The notes under the pieces are model-generated. The model did no database searches, was not told where the DNA came from, and was given only the letters and a program-made list of their open reading frames with translations. From Daejeonella lutea (GTDB taxonomy: Bacteria; Bacteroidota; Bacteroidia; Sphingobacteriales; Sphingobacteriaceae), in NCBI RefSeq assembly GCF_900168015.1, contig NZ_FUYR01000001.1:95968-159967 (forward strand): a stretch of 64,000 nt of DNA, read 5' to 3'. Of this stretch, positions 36,053 to 45,991 are shown piece by piece. A program made the position numbers and the translations under genes. The number at the start of each line of letters is the position of its first letter. Positions within the stretch are counted from its first letter, which is position 1.

Positions 36053-39000
36053 ATGCCTGATTTTTCGCACCTCCACGTTCATACCCAGTTCTCACTTCTT
36101 GACGGGGCTGCTGATATTTCCCGTCTCTTCAAAAAAGCCAAAGCTGATGATATGAAGGCCATGGCTATTACGGATCATGGAAACATGTTCGGTGTTTTTA
36201 AGTTCGTGGCCGAAGCAGGAAAACATGGGATTAAGCCTATTGTTGGATGTGAATTTTATGTGGTTAATGACAGGCATATAAAACAGTTTACCAAGGACAA
36301 GAAAGATCAGCGCTTTCATCAGCTTTTGCTGGCAAAAAATGCTCAGGGCTATAAAAATCTGGTAAAGCTGTGTTCGCTTGGTTACATGGAGGGATTGTAC
36401 AGCAAATGGCCAAGAATAGATAAGGAATTGATTCTTCAATATCATGAGGGTTTAATTGCAACAACTTGTTGTCTTGGTGCATCAGTGCCGCAGACGATTT
36501 TAAAAAAGGGTGAGGAGGAAGCTGAAACCGAATTCAAATGGTGGCTTGATCTTTTTGGCGAAGATTATTACATAGAACTTCAACGTCATGATATTCCAGA
36601 ACAACTGATCGTAAATGAAGTTCTGTTAAGGTTTGCGAAGAAATATAATGTAAAAGTTATATGTTCTAATGATTCTCATTACGTGGATCAGCAAGATGCC
36701 AATGCTCATGATATCTTATTATGCGTGAATACGGGAGACATGCAAAGTACTCCAATCGCTACAGATGAGGAAGGAGGCAAAGGTTTTCGATTTGGATTTC
36801 CTAACGATCAGTTTTTTTTCAAAAGCCAGGAAGAAATGGGCCGGCTTTTTCATGATCTCCCTGAATCACTTGACAATACCAACGAAATTGTTGATAAGGT
36901 GGAGCATCTTCAATTGAAGAGGGATATAATGCTTCCAAATTTTCCAATACCGGAGGAGTTTAAGATTCATACAGGTCCTGAGGCAGAGAATATGAATCAA
37001 TGGGAATACCTGAAGCACATGACATTTACAGGGGCCAAGGAGCGTTACCGCGACATTACTCCGGAAGTTGAAGAGAGGCTTAATTTCGAACTTTTTACGG
37101 TACGAACTATGGGCTTTGCTGGATATTTCCTGATTGTTGCAGATTTTATCAAAGCCGGCCGCGACCTCGGAGTCTTTATCGGTCCGGGAAGAGGGTCGGC
37201 AGCAGGATCTGTCGTCGCTTATTGTATCGGGATCACAAACATTGACCCGATTAAGTATAACTTACTGTTCGAGCGCTTCCTGAATCCTGACCGTAAATCA
37301 ATGCCCGATATTGATACGGATTTTGATGATGCCGGGCGGCAAAAGGTTATCGATTATGTTGTGGACAAATACGGGAAAAATCAGGTTGCTCAAATCATCA
37401 CATACGGTTCGATGGCGGCAAAATCCAGTATTAAGGATGTTGCCAGGGTTCTTGATTTGCCGCTTGCTGAGTCTAACATGCTTGCAAAGCTTGTACCAGA
37501 TCGACCAGGGACAAGTTTGGTGCAGGTCATGACGGCCCCGATCGATGTAGTCAAAAAAGAGCAGAATCCGGAGGACTTCGAAAACATAAAAACCCTCCGT
37601 AACATTCTCGAAGAAGGGAAAACAACACAAGCCAAGGTGTTAAAAGAGGCTTTAGTACTTGAAGGATCAGTGAGGAATGTTGGTGTACACGCCGCCGGAA
37701 TAATTATAGCTCCGTACGATTTAACTGATATCATTCCTGTAGCTACATCTAAGGAATCCGATCTCCTCGTAACACAGTTTGATGGACGTGTTATTGAAGA
37801 TGCAGGCGTAATCAAGATGGACTTTCTTGGATTAAAAACGTTGACCATTATTAAAGATGCTCTCCGTCTGATTAAGCAAAACCACAATGTAGATATTGAC
37901 ATCGATTATATTTCGCTTGAGGATGCCAAGACTTTCGAGCTTTACCAGCGCGGAGATACAAATGGTACATTCCAATTTGAAAGTGATGGAATGCAAATGT
38001 ATCTCCGGGAGCTGAAGCCTGATAAGTTCGAAGATTTGATTGCGATGAATGCGCTTTACAGGCCGGGTCCGATGGAATATATCCCCAAATTTATATCCCG
38101 TAAGCATGGCCGCGAAGATGTTTCATACGATCTGCAGGACATGCAGGAGCATCTTGAAGAAACATACGGCATTACAGTTTACCAGGAGCAGGTAATGCTT
38201 TTATCTCAAAAGCTTGCTGGATTCAGTAAGGGAGACGCTGACGTGTTAAGGAAGGCGATGGGTAAAAAACAAATAGAAGTGCTGAATAAAATGAAGGCGC
38301 AGTTCATGGATGGTTGCAAAGCAAATAACCATGATACTAAAATCGCCGAGAAGGTTTGGACCGATTGGGAAGCTTTCGCGCAGTACGCATTTAATAAATC
38401 CCATTCAACTTGTTATGCGTTTGTAGCCTACCAAACCGCTTTCCTGAAAGCGAATTATCCTGCCGAATACATGGCAGCTGTTTTAAACAATCAGAATAAC
38501 ATTGAAAAAATATCCTTCTTTATGGAGGAATGCCGGCGAATGGGAATTCCGGTTCTTGGGCCAGACATTAATGAATCTGAACTCACATTTACCGTCAACA
38601 AAAAAGGAGAAGTGCGGTTTGGGATGTCGGGAATGAAAGGAGTTGGTGAAAAGGCAGTAGAAAGCATTGTTGAAGAACGCATTGCTAATGGATTATATCA
38701 AAGCATTTATGATTTTTCCAGACGTACCAATCCGCGGGCAGTAAGTAAAAAAGTTTATGAAAACCTTGTTTATGGTGGAGCATTTGATTGCTTTGGTTTC
38801 AAACGCTCACAATTTTTTTATAAACCGGATTCAAGTTTATATAATGGAATTGAGAGGCTTGTAAAATATACAAATGATTTTCAGAACAATCTGAATTCAT
38901 CCCAGGCGTCCCTTTTTGGTGGAACTTCAGATGCACAGATAACCGAGCCGGTATTACCTGAATGCGACGAATGGGGGTTGATTGAAAAGCTTAAATACGA

Positions 39001-39685
39001 GAAGGAATCAATTGGTATATATCTCACGGGTCATCCATTGGACAATTACAAATTTGAACTTGATAACTTCTGCTCGCATCAAGTTAAGCATCTTAGTCTG
39101 ATTAACCGGATGAAGGGGGCAGAGGTGTTACCAGAAGATCAGGAGGAATTTAAGAAGATTAGCAATCGTGATTTGATCATTGGTGGACTCGTTTCTGCAA
39201 GTAGTCATCGCACAACCAAAACAGGTAAACCGTTTGGGTCGTTCATGCTAGAAGACTACGGGGATACTTTCGAAGTGGTCCTTTTTGGCGAAGACTATGT
39301 GAAAATGAAGCAATACTTAAATGAGGGTTATTTTATACAAGTTAGGGGCTTGGTTACTGAACGGTTTAAACAGAAAGACAATTGGGAGTTTAAGGTTAAT
39401 AGTATTGTGCTTCTTTCAGAGCTCAGAGATAAAATGTCAAAATGTCTGACGATTCAATTGCCCTTGACTGAAGTTTCTCAGGGCTTTATGGAAAAGATAG
39501 AGGAGATTGTAAAGGTAAACTCAGAGCAAAATCCGGTCAGGAATTGTCAGCTTAAATTCATGATCATGGACTATGATGAGGAAACTACTCTGGAAATGCC
39601 TTCAAAAACGTTAAAAATTAGCCCGAGTAATGAATTTCTTGAAGAAATTTCAAAACTGGTAGGGGTACGGTATAAGTTGAATTAG
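36053..39685 (+). CDS. dnaE: DNA polymerase III subunit alpha
   Basis: A 1210-residue replicative polymerase of the DnaE1 type. The N-terminal PHP domain begins SHLHVHTQFSLLDG (H8, H10), with further conserved metal-type residues in ITDHGNMFG, GCEFY and SNDSHY, so metal binding and proofreading in this domain remain possible. The palm has GPGRGSAAGS and the catalytic PDIDTDFDD. The fingers, beta-clamp region and an OB domain (NRDLIIGGLVSASSHRTTKTGKPFGSFMLEDYG) complete it. Full length. trxA follows on the same strand after 76 bp. Confidence 0.98.
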   Translation: MPDFSHLHVHTQFSLLDGAADISRLFKKAKADDMKAMAITDHGNMFGVFKFVAEAGKHGIKPIVGCEFYVVNDRHIKQFTKDKKDQRFHQLLLAKNAQGYKNLVKLCSLGYMEGLYSKWPRIDKELILQYHEGLIATTCCLGASVPQTILKKGEEEAETEFKWWLDLFGEDYYIELQRHDIPEQLIVNEVLLRFAKKYNVKVICSNDSHYVDQQDANAHDILLCVNTGDMQSTPIATDEEGGKGFRFGFPNDQFFFKSQEEMGRLFHDLPESLDNTNEIVDKVEHLQLKRDIMLPNFPIPEEFKIHTGPEAENMNQWEYLKHMTFTGAKERYRDITPEVEERLNFELFTVRTMGFAGYFLIVADFIKAGRDLGVFIGPGRGSAAGSVVAYCIGITNIDPIKYNLLFERFLNPDRKSMPDIDTDFDDAGRQKVIDYVVDKYGKNQVAQIITYGSMAAKSSIKDVARVLDLPLAESNMLAKLVPDRPGTSLVQVMTAPIDVVKKEQNPEDFENIKTLRNILEEGKTTQAKVLKEALVLEGSVRNVGVHAAGIIIAPYDLTDIIPVATSKESDLLVTQFDGRVIEDAGVIKMDFLGLKTLTIIKDALRLIKQNHNVDIDIDYISLEDAKTFELYQRGDTNGTFQFESDGMQMYLRELKPDKFEDLIAMNALYRPGPMEYIPKFISRKHGREDVSYDLQDMQEHLEETYGITVYQEQVMLLSQKLAGFSKGDADVLRKAMGKKQIEVLNKMKAQFMDGCKANNHDTKIAEKVWTDWEAFAQYAFNKSHSTCYAFVAYQTAFLKANYPAEYMAAVLNNQNNIEKISFFMEECRRMGIPVLGPDINESELTFTVNKKGEVRFGMSGMKGVGEKAVESIVEERIANGLYQSIYDFSRRTNPRAVSKKVYENLVYGGAFDCFGFKRSQFFYKPDSSLYNGIERLVKYTNDFQNNLNSSQASLFGGTSDAQITEPVLPECDEWGLIEKLKYEKESIGIYLTGHPLDNYKFELDNFCSHQVKHLSLINRMKGAEVLPEDQEEFKKISNRDLIIGGLVSASSHRTTKTGKPFGSFMLEDYGDTFEVVLFGEDYVKMKQYLNEGYFIQVRGLVTERFKQKDNWEFKVNSIVLLSELRDKMSKCLTIQLPLTEVSQGFMEKIEEIVKVNSEQNPVRNCQLKFMIMDYDEETTLEMPSKTLKISPSNEFLEEISKLVGVRYKLN

Positions 39686-39761
39686 TGTCACATTAACAGA
39701 GTGAATTTGTGGCAGGAATATTGAATAGTATATTTGATTATAAACAGTAAAAAAAAGTATC

Positions 39762-40082
39762 ATGGCATTAGAAATAACAGATGCAAACTTCGACGAGTTA
39801 GTTCTTAAATCTGACAAACCAGTTTTAATTGATTTTTGGGCTGAATGGTGTGGTCCATGTCGTATGGTCGGTCCAGTCGTTGAGGAATTAGCGAAAGAAT
39901 ATGAAGGTAAGGCAGTTATCGGTAAAGTAAACGTTGACAATAATCCAGAAATTTCTATGAAATTTGGAATTCGCAACATCCCGGCATTACTATACTTTAA
40001 AGGTGGTGAAATTGTGGACAAGCAGATCGGAGCAGTTCCGAAGTCTGTTCTCGCAGAAAAATTGATGAAGCAATTAGCTTAA
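39762..40082 (+). CDS. trxA: Thioredoxin
   Basis: A 106-residue cytosolic thioredoxin with the redox motif WCGPC (C30, C33) and the cis-proline segment [11 protein letters not shown]. It reduces ribonucleotide reductase, peroxiredoxins and other proteins. There is no signal peptide. It follows dnaE and ends in a strong terminator. Confidence 0.97.
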   Translation: MALEITDANFDELVLKSDKPVLIDFWAEWCGPCRMVGPVVEELAKEYEGKAVIGKVNVDNNPEISMKFGIRNIPALLYFKGGEIVDKQIGAVPKSVLAEKLMKQLA

Positions 40083-40100
40083 GCTTTTTTATATAATAAA

Positions 40101-40135
40101 AAACTCCCTTTGTGATTACAAAGGGAGTTTTTTTT
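40101..40135 (+). terminator. Intrinsic terminator after trxA
   Basis: Perfect 13-bp stem AAACTCCCTTTGT/ACAAAGGGAGTTT with loop GATT, followed by a run of eight T (40128-40135, partly in the stem). A-run on the left also allows function in the other direction for the convergent peptidase gene. Confidence 0.95.
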
Positions 40136-40155
40136 GATCAATTTTTTTTGATCAA
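40128..40155 (+). repeat. 14-bp tandem duplication of the terminator tail
   Basis: TTTTTTTTGATCAA occurs twice in direct succession (40128-40141, 40142-40155), without mismatch. It begins in the T-run of the trxA terminator. Confidence 0.85.
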
Positions 40156-40208
40156 TTACTAGGTAACTTACTTGTTCAAAAGATGCAGATCCGTAATTGC
40201 TAAAGAAG

Positions 40209-42356
40209 CTATTTCCAGTATTCCAAAAATTCAATAGGCACAGGCTTTTGTAATAAATGGGAGTACAAAAATCTTACGGTCTCCTGGTTGCTGTGTCTTG
40301 CTTTTAAACCACCCCATCCGTGTCTTTCTCCTGGATAAACCATGAATTCAAAGTGTTTATTTAAATCTTGCAACTTATTTACTAATTGAATACTGTTTTG
40401 CATGTGAACATTATCGTCCATTGTCCCGTGCACTATCCTTAATGTGCCTTTTAGTTTATCTGCATAGGTTATCGGTGAAGTTATTTTATAACCTTCTTTG
40501 TTGTTTTGTGGTGTACCCATAAATCGCTCAGTGTAGTGGGTGTCGTACAAAGCCCAGTCGGTTACCGAATAATTAGCTATCCCGTGTGTGAACACGTCTG
40601 CCCCATAAGTCAGAGCCATAGCCGTAATATAGCCACCAAAGCTCCCACCCGTAATGCCTATTTTTGAACCGTCAACATAAGGTTTAGCTTTCAGGGTTAG
40701 AGCAGCATCCATATAATCTTCTATCTCATATTTGCCCATCTTTTTGTAGATGAAATCCATCCCAACTTTCCCTAAATGCCCAGAACTTCGGTTATCAATT
40801 GCAACCTGAATAACACCTTCTTTAGCCCACCAGTAGTTTAGTCCGAGTGGGTTCTTCCATCTGTCGTATACCGTCCCAGCATCCGGGCCCCCATACACAC
40901 TTATCCATACAGGATATTTTTTTGAGGGATCAAAATTGAGGGGCAGCGTAACCGTCATTGGTAATTCGAGCCCATCGCGTGTTTTGTAATAGCTTAACTC
41001 CGTTTTTGGAAGATTGTAGGTACTAAACGCTGCTCCTTGAGCACTAGCTAGTTCACGAACTATTTCACCTTTATTGTTTACTAAAGCAGATTTAGCAGGA
41101 CTGGAAAGGTTCGAATAGGTTGTGATGAAGTATTTTCCGTCGGGTGATAATTTTATTTGATGATCATAATTTCCGAATGTAAGTCTTTTCGGCTCATCAG
41201 ATCCTTTCAAACCAACGGAATAAAGATCGTAGCGCGTAGAACTCTCCTGGCGTGCTGTAAAGAATATTTCCTGGTTCTTTTCGTCAACTAGTAATAAATC
41301 ACCAACTCTCCAGGAGCCGGAAGTCAATTGTTTTTTGAGATTACCCTTCAGATCATAATAGTAATAATGGCCCCAGCCACTTTTATCACTTTTTAAAATA
41401 ACTCCCGTCCCATTCTTTAGGAAATACATCCCATCGAGCCAATCTATCCAAGTGTTTTGTTTCTCCTGGTAGATGACACTTTTCGAACCTGCATTTGGGT
41501 CTACGCTATAAACAATCAAATCATTTTGATCCCGGTTCATCCATTGCACCCAAAGTGTTTTACTGTCGGCCATCCAAAAAGGGGTTCCGAAATATTGGTC
41601 GTTTTTTGGATTGAAATCCGCCCACACAATTCCTTTCGCACCTGTGTTGACAATACCAACTTTTACCTCTGGATTTTTATCCCCGGCTTTTGGATAGCGG
41701 GTATTTTCAAGAAAACCATGCTGACCAGCAGAATTATAAATTGGATAAACTGGCACATAGGTGTCGTCAAAACGCATGAACGCTAGTTTTTTGCTGTCAG
41801 GGCTCCACCAAAATGCTTTGTAACGTGTAGGACGACCCAGGATCTCTTCATAGTAAACCCATGATGCCCAGCCATTATAGATAACATTCGAACCGTCATT
41901 TGTATATCTTGTCTCTGTTCCGGAAAGAACGTCAATGGAAAAAAGGTCGTTATTTCTCGTGAATGCCACTTGTTTGTTATCAGGAGATAGGGTCGGATTT
42001 TTCTCCAGTGCAGTGTCCCTGGTAAGCTGTTTTTCCGACCCTGCCGCATCCTTAAAGAAAACATCTTTATTTTTGATGTAAACTGAAGCAGCACTGACTT
42101 GTGCTGGCGCTGAAGGGACTGCTTCGCCAGTTTTCACATCCACTGTGTAAGGTTTATTCTGTTGCCCTTCAAGCCTGTACTCGATGTAATGTGTATTATC
42201 AGCCCAGCCGGTGTAGGTGGGCAAAGGAACAATTACTTCTTTAACAGGACTTGTGAAAACTTCCTGAAAGCTTAATACCTTTTGTTGCGCGTTCGCAGTT
42301 AGTGAAAAGATAAGAAAACCTGATAATAATGCAGCAGTAGATCTGTTAATCATCAT
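40209..42356 (-). CDS. S9 family peptidase of dipeptidyl-peptidase IV type
   Basis: A 715-residue exported serine peptidase. The signal peptide ends near ANAQQ (about residue 25). An N-terminal eight-bladed propeller-like region (about 40-460) is followed by an alpha/beta-hydrolase domain with nucleophile S572 (GGSFGGY), acid D647 (HGTMDDNVH) and H679 (GERHGWGG). This is the DPP IV family, which removes N-terminal X-Pro dipeptides in the periplasm. The substrate range is inferred. The convergent trxA terminator lies after its end. Confidence 0.95.
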   Translation of the reverse strand: MMINRSTAALLSGFLIFSLTANAQQKVLSFQEVFTSPVKEVIVPLPTYTGWADNTHYIEYRLEGQQNKPYTVDVKTGEAVPSAPAQVSAASVYIKNKDVFFKDAAGSEKQLTRDTALEKNPTLSPDNKQVAFTRNNDLFSIDVLSGTETRYTNDGSNVIYNGWASWVYYEEILGRPTRYKAFWWSPDSKKLAFMRFDDTYVPVYPIYNSAGQHGFLENTRYPKAGDKNPEVKVGIVNTGAKGIVWADFNPKNDQYFGTPFWMADSKTLWVQWMNRDQNDLIVYSVDPNAGSKSVIYQEKQNTWIDWLDGMYFLKNGTGVILKSDKSGWGHYYYYDLKGNLKKQLTSGSWRVGDLLLVDEKNQEIFFTARQESSTRYDLYSVGLKGSDEPKRLTFGNYDHQIKLSPDGKYFITTYSNLSSPAKSALVNNKGEIVRELASAQGAAFSTYNLPKTELSYYKTRDGLELPMTVTLPLNFDPSKKYPVWISVYGGPDAGTVYDRWKNPLGLNYWWAKEGVIQVAIDNRSSGHLGKVGMDFIYKKMGKYEIEDYMDAALTLKAKPYVDGSKIGITGGSFGGYITAMALTYGADVFTHGIANYSVTDWALYDTHYTERFMGTPQNNKEGYKITSPITYADKLKGTLRIVHGTMDDNVHMQNSIQLVNKLQDLNKHFEFMVYPGERHGWGGLKARHSNQETVRFLYSHLLQKPVPIEFLEYWK

Positions 42357-42561
42357 ATGATGGATTGGACGTAAATAAATCGATTAGTTAATGGATTAGT
42401 CGTCTGGTTATAACGATCCATAATTCCCGAAGGTATAAATCTTTTTTTAAAAACTATTCCCTTGCGAATAGGATATTGGTTAACAATTAGAATCTTAAAA
42501 AATAATTAAATAGGTGAAATCATCTCATTAAACATAAATTATTATATCCTAATTTTAGAGA

Positions 42562-43482
42562 ATGGAACCCAATCTGACCAATTACAAAGACTTGCAGGAT
42601 TTTGGCAATCTTGAATTGCTATCTCAACAGGTTGTTGAAGGTTTTATAACCGGTCTTCATAAAAGCCCTTTTCATGGTTTTTCCGTAGAATTTGCCGAAC
42701 ACCGCTTATACAATACTGGAGATTCCATAAAAAATATAGACTGGAAACTTTATGGTCGCACAGATAAGCTTTTTGTAAAAAGGTTTGAAGAGGAAACTAA
42801 TTTGAGGTGCCAGATTGTTTTGGACGTTTCTTCTTCAATGTATTACCCTGAAAAGGATTTTAACAAACTATTGTTCTCTGTTTATTCCGCGGCATCTTTA
42901 ATGTATTTATTTAAGAAACAGCGAGATGCTTTTGGGTTAAGCTGCTTTTCTGATTCATTGGAACTTTCAACCCCGGCAAAGTCGACGACGATTCATCAGA
43001 AATATCTTTTTGCGGAACTTGAAAAATTAATGAAGCGAGATAGGCGAGGGGATGGAACCGCAGTAGCACCCGCGCTTCACGAAATTGCTGAGCAAATTCA
43101 TAAGCGTTCGCTGGTGATAATTTTCAGTGACATGCTTGAAGGCGGCGAGAGCAGTGATCTTGCCGAAATATTTTCTGCATTGCAGCACCTCAAGCACAAC
43201 AAACATGAGGTGGTAATTTTTAATGTTTTGGATCATAAGATGGAGTTGGATTTCAATTTCGAAAATCGTCCTTTCCATTTTATTGATCTCGAAAGTGGTG
43301 AAGAATTAAAAGTTCATCCTGGGAATGTTAAGGAAGCATATTTAGATGCAATAAGTGCCCACCACAAAGAGCTGAAACTCAAGTGTGCCCAGTATAAGAT
43401 TGATCTGATTGATGCAGACATACACGCCGGGTTTTACCAGATTTTACACGCCTATCTTATCAAGCGCGCGAAGATGGCATAG
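42562..43482 (+). CDS. DUF58 domain protein with von Willebrand A-like fold
   Basis: A 306-residue protein. The DUF58 signature is GLHKSPFHGFSVEFAEHRLYNTGD and RNIDWKLYGRTDKLFVKRFEEE-like sequence near residues 35-80. The metal-ion-dependent adhesion motif DVSSSM follows at about 94, inside a VWA-like domain. Such proteins usually work with a MoxR AAA+ ATPase encoded next to them. Here no MoxR gene is adjacent, so the partner is missing from this locus. No membrane segments are present. Confidence 0.88.
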   Translation: MEPNLTNYKDLQDFGNLELLSQQVVEGFITGLHKSPFHGFSVEFAEHRLYNTGDSIKNIDWKLYGRTDKLFVKRFEEETNLRCQIVLDVSSSMYYPEKDFNKLLFSVYSAASLMYLFKKQRDAFGLSCFSDSLELSTPAKSTTIHQKYLFAELEKLMKRDRRGDGTAVAPALHEIAEQIHKRSLVIIFSDMLEGGESSDLAEIFSALQHLKHNKHEVVIFNVLDHKMELDFNFENRPFHFIDLESGEELKVHPGNVKEAYLDAISAHHKELKLKCAQYKIDLIDADIHAGFYQILHAYLIKRAKMA

Positions 43483-43522
43483 TATCTGATGAGATAAGGA
43501 AAATTTAAGCCGAAATTATATT

Positions 43523-45010
43523 ATGAGATTATCAGTTGACCGCAGTCCTATCAAAGTTTATCCAGATCCCAAACGCGTTATAGCGAGATTTTTTTTCAGT
43601 CAGGACGAGCGTGCAAAGGAATTGATTACAAGGGTTATGGCGTTATCGGATCAGGACGTATTTAAAATAATATCGCCTCTCCTCCAGGAATATTCCAAGC
43701 GCCATCGCAACATAACTAAAATACTAAACAGGCATTGTGATAAAGTTAAGAGGCTGATAGGTGAAGTTGGAGTGAATTTTGCGGAATTAGATCAATTCAG
43801 GAAATTGCTTATTGGATCGTATTTTACTCATGAGTATTCGATCGAGTCTGCGGCATTTTTCAATCCCTCAATTGTAGAGGATCCGGATCAGACCGAATTA
43901 GTTGAAGGTCAGAAACGAATGATTATTAGCTTTCGGGCCGTTGGGGAGGGGCATATTTCATCAATCGTATTCCGGAGAGCTCTAGTTGAAAAAAATGGCG
44001 ATCTTACCGTCCTCCCGGCGGGAAATTATATCGACGAAGCTGAAATTGTCAGGAATGCAGTATACGTTAAAAAGTTGTTTTTCGGGAAAGCCGTTGATAA
44101 TAATATTGATAAGGTCGCACTTGAGAATGTTAAAGAGAAACTAGGTGATAAATTCGAATATCAGGAGCTTCGCAACGTAATCCTCGACCTCAAAAATCAA
44201 CAAACTAGTGAAGAAGCAAAATTGGATTACGACAAAGTTCTATGGCTGTCCGACTCCTATCATGATATCAGCTTTTCCAAGGATACGGACATTTCTGACA
44301 GGGTAATTTTTCCAATATCGGAATTTGAGAAAAAGGGAATTGAAGATGCCAGGTTTGTGAAGTTTATCAAAGATGACGGGTCCATAATTTATTACGCTAC
44401 GTATACCGCGTACGACGGCCAGATGATCATGCCGAAATTACTTCAGACCACTGATTTTTATGATTTTAAGATCTGCCCACTTTATGGTGCGGGCGCCCAA
44501 AACAAAAATCTGGCCTTATTTCCTCGTAAAATCAATGGAAAGTACGCTATGATGTCCAGAATTGATGGTTGGAACAACTACATCATGTACTCTGACAAAA
44601 TCCAGGTTTGGGAGAAGCCCGAACTTCTTCAGCAACCCCATGCATCCTGGGAATATATACAGATCGGTAATTGCGGGTCACCAATAGAAACTGAAGATGG
44701 CTGGCTTATTATAACCCATGGTGTAGGTCCTATGCGGCGCTATTGTCTGGGTGCAAGTTTATTGAAGCTGGATGATCCTTCGGTGGAAATTGGACGATTG
44801 ACGGAACCACTTATTGTTCCCAACAAAGATGAACGGGAAGGGTATGTTCCCAATGTGCTTTATTCCTGTGGCTCAATAATTCATAATGATAAACTAATCA
44901 TCCCTTATGGACTATCAGATTATTGCTCTTCATTCGCCACCGTCGATATAAATTCCTTACTTGATAAGCTTAAAAGCAAATCATCGTCCTTGTATGATCT
45001 GTTTATATAA
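43523..45010 (+). CDS. GH130 family glycosidase or mannoside phosphorylase
   Basis: A 495-residue cytosolic protein (no signal peptide). An N-terminal helical extension (about 1-100) precedes a five-bladed propeller with RMIISFRAVGEGHISSIVFR near residue 130-150, typical of a GH130 subgroup. GH130 enzymes split beta-mannosides, mainly with phosphate; some members from Bacteroidota are hydrolytic beta-1,2-mannosidases. The phosphate-binding basic residues cannot be judged by eye, so phosphorylase or hydrolase is left open. Its 3' end overlaps the convergent glycosyltransferase gene by 30 bp, and three carbohydrate genes in one locus suggest one pathway. Confidence 0.85.
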   Translation: MRLSVDRSPIKVYPDPKRVIARFFFSQDERAKELITRVMALSDQDVFKIISPLLQEYSKRHRNITKILNRHCDKVKRLIGEVGVNFAELDQFRKLLIGSYFTHEYSIESAAFFNPSIVEDPDQTELVEGQKRMIISFRAVGEGHISSIVFRRALVEKNGDLTVLPAGNYIDEAEIVRNAVYVKKLFFGKAVDNNIDKVALENVKEKLGDKFEYQELRNVILDLKNQQTSEEAKLDYDKVLWLSDSYHDISFSKDTDISDRVIFPISEFEKKGIEDARFVKFIKDDGSIIYYATYTAYDGQMIMPKLLQTTDFYDFKICPLYGAGAQNKNLALFPRKINGKYAMMSRIDGWNNYIMYSDKIQVWEKPELLQQPHASWEYIQIGNCGSPIETEDGWLIITHGVGPMRRYCLGASLLKLDDPSVEIGRLTEPLIVPNKDEREGYVPNVLYSCGSIIHNDKLIIPYGLSDYCSSFATVDINSLLDKLKSKSSSLYDLFI

Positions 45011-45991
45011 AACAAGGTAGTCGGAAACCATTTTTTCGCTGGAGAAATTGGACTTTGCCCATTGGTGACACTGGTTGCGGTCAATTAAATTTAGAGTGCC
45101 CACGGCTTCTGATGCGCTTTCAACATCGGTGACAAGGCAACCGGTTTTTCCGTTATTGATAAGTTCGGGCATGGATCCTCTGTTAAAGGCAATTACCGGT
45201 GTTCCGCAGTACATGGATTCAGCAACACTCAAGCCAAATGGTTCATCAAAGTTTATTGGGTGAAGGAGTGCTTTAGCCTTTCCTAATAACTTATTCCGCT
45301 CTGTTGGTCCGGCATGGCCAATAAAAAGAATTTGTTCGTCAAGCTCAGGCTCTATTTTCTCCTTAAAATAGTTTACATCCTGCACTATACCAGCAATCAG
45401 GAGTTTTTGCTTAGATTTTCTGGCTATCTGAATAGCCTCTAAGGTTCCTTTGTCTGGATGTATCCGCCCAAAAAATATAAGATAGTCGTCAGCAACTTCA
45501 TTGAACGTGAAATCAGCGGTCCGTATTCCATTATAGACGGTTGCGAGATATTTCAGGTCTGGGGAACGATCCGAATTACTTATTGACACGAAAGAAGACG
45601 AATCATTGTATTTTTTGTAAACAGGAATTATTTTAGGAGAAGAAAAACCATGTATGGTTGTGATAATCGGGGTGCTGATAAGTTTTGAATAGCTTAAGGG
45701 CAGAAAATCATAATGGTTATGTATGACGTCAAATTCCGACGCTTTTTCCATAAGATTGCTGATATGCAAACACTCGACCACCTTTGCATCAAGGGTTTTG
45801 TCCTCTTCGTAGCCTGAAGAAATTACCGAATCAAGTTTTCCGGCCGTTAGCGAATCACCCGTGGCGAACAACGTCACGTCAACACCGGAAGCTACTAAGC
45901 CTTCTGTAACGTTAGAAGCCATTTGCTCCCATGGCCCGTAATGACGGGGAGGAGTGCGCCAGGCTACGGGCGACAATATCCCAACTTTCAT
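44981..45991 (-). CDS. Glycosyltransferase family 4 protein
   Basis: A 336-residue GT-B glycosyltransferase. The N-terminus MKVGILSPVAWRTPPRHYGPWE has the glycine-rich acceptor loop region. The C-terminal half has the donor signature LHPINFDEPFGLSVAESMYCGTPVIAF near residue 245-270. It is cytosolic. It shares one base with the stop codon of the upstream 761-residue glycosyltransferase (TAATG), so the two are translationally coupled. Donor and acceptor are unknown; the convergent GH130 gene suggests a mannose-containing product. Confidence 0.9.
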   Translation of the reverse strand: MKVGILSPVAWRTPPRHYGPWEQMASNVTEGLVASGVDVTLFATGDSLTAGKLDSVISSGYEEDKTLDAKVVECLHISNLMEKASEFDVIHNHYDFLPLSYSKLISTPIITTIHGFSSPKIIPVYKKYNDSSSFVSISNSDRSPDLKYLATVYNGIRTADFTFNEVADDYLIFFGRIHPDKGTLEAIQIARKSKQKLLIAGIVQDVNYFKEKIEPELDEQILFIGHAGPTERNKLLGKAKALLHPINFDEPFGLSVAESMYCGTPVIAFNRGSMPELINNGKTGCLVTDVESASEAVGTLNLIDRNQCHQWAKSNFSSEKMVSDYLVLYKQIIQGR

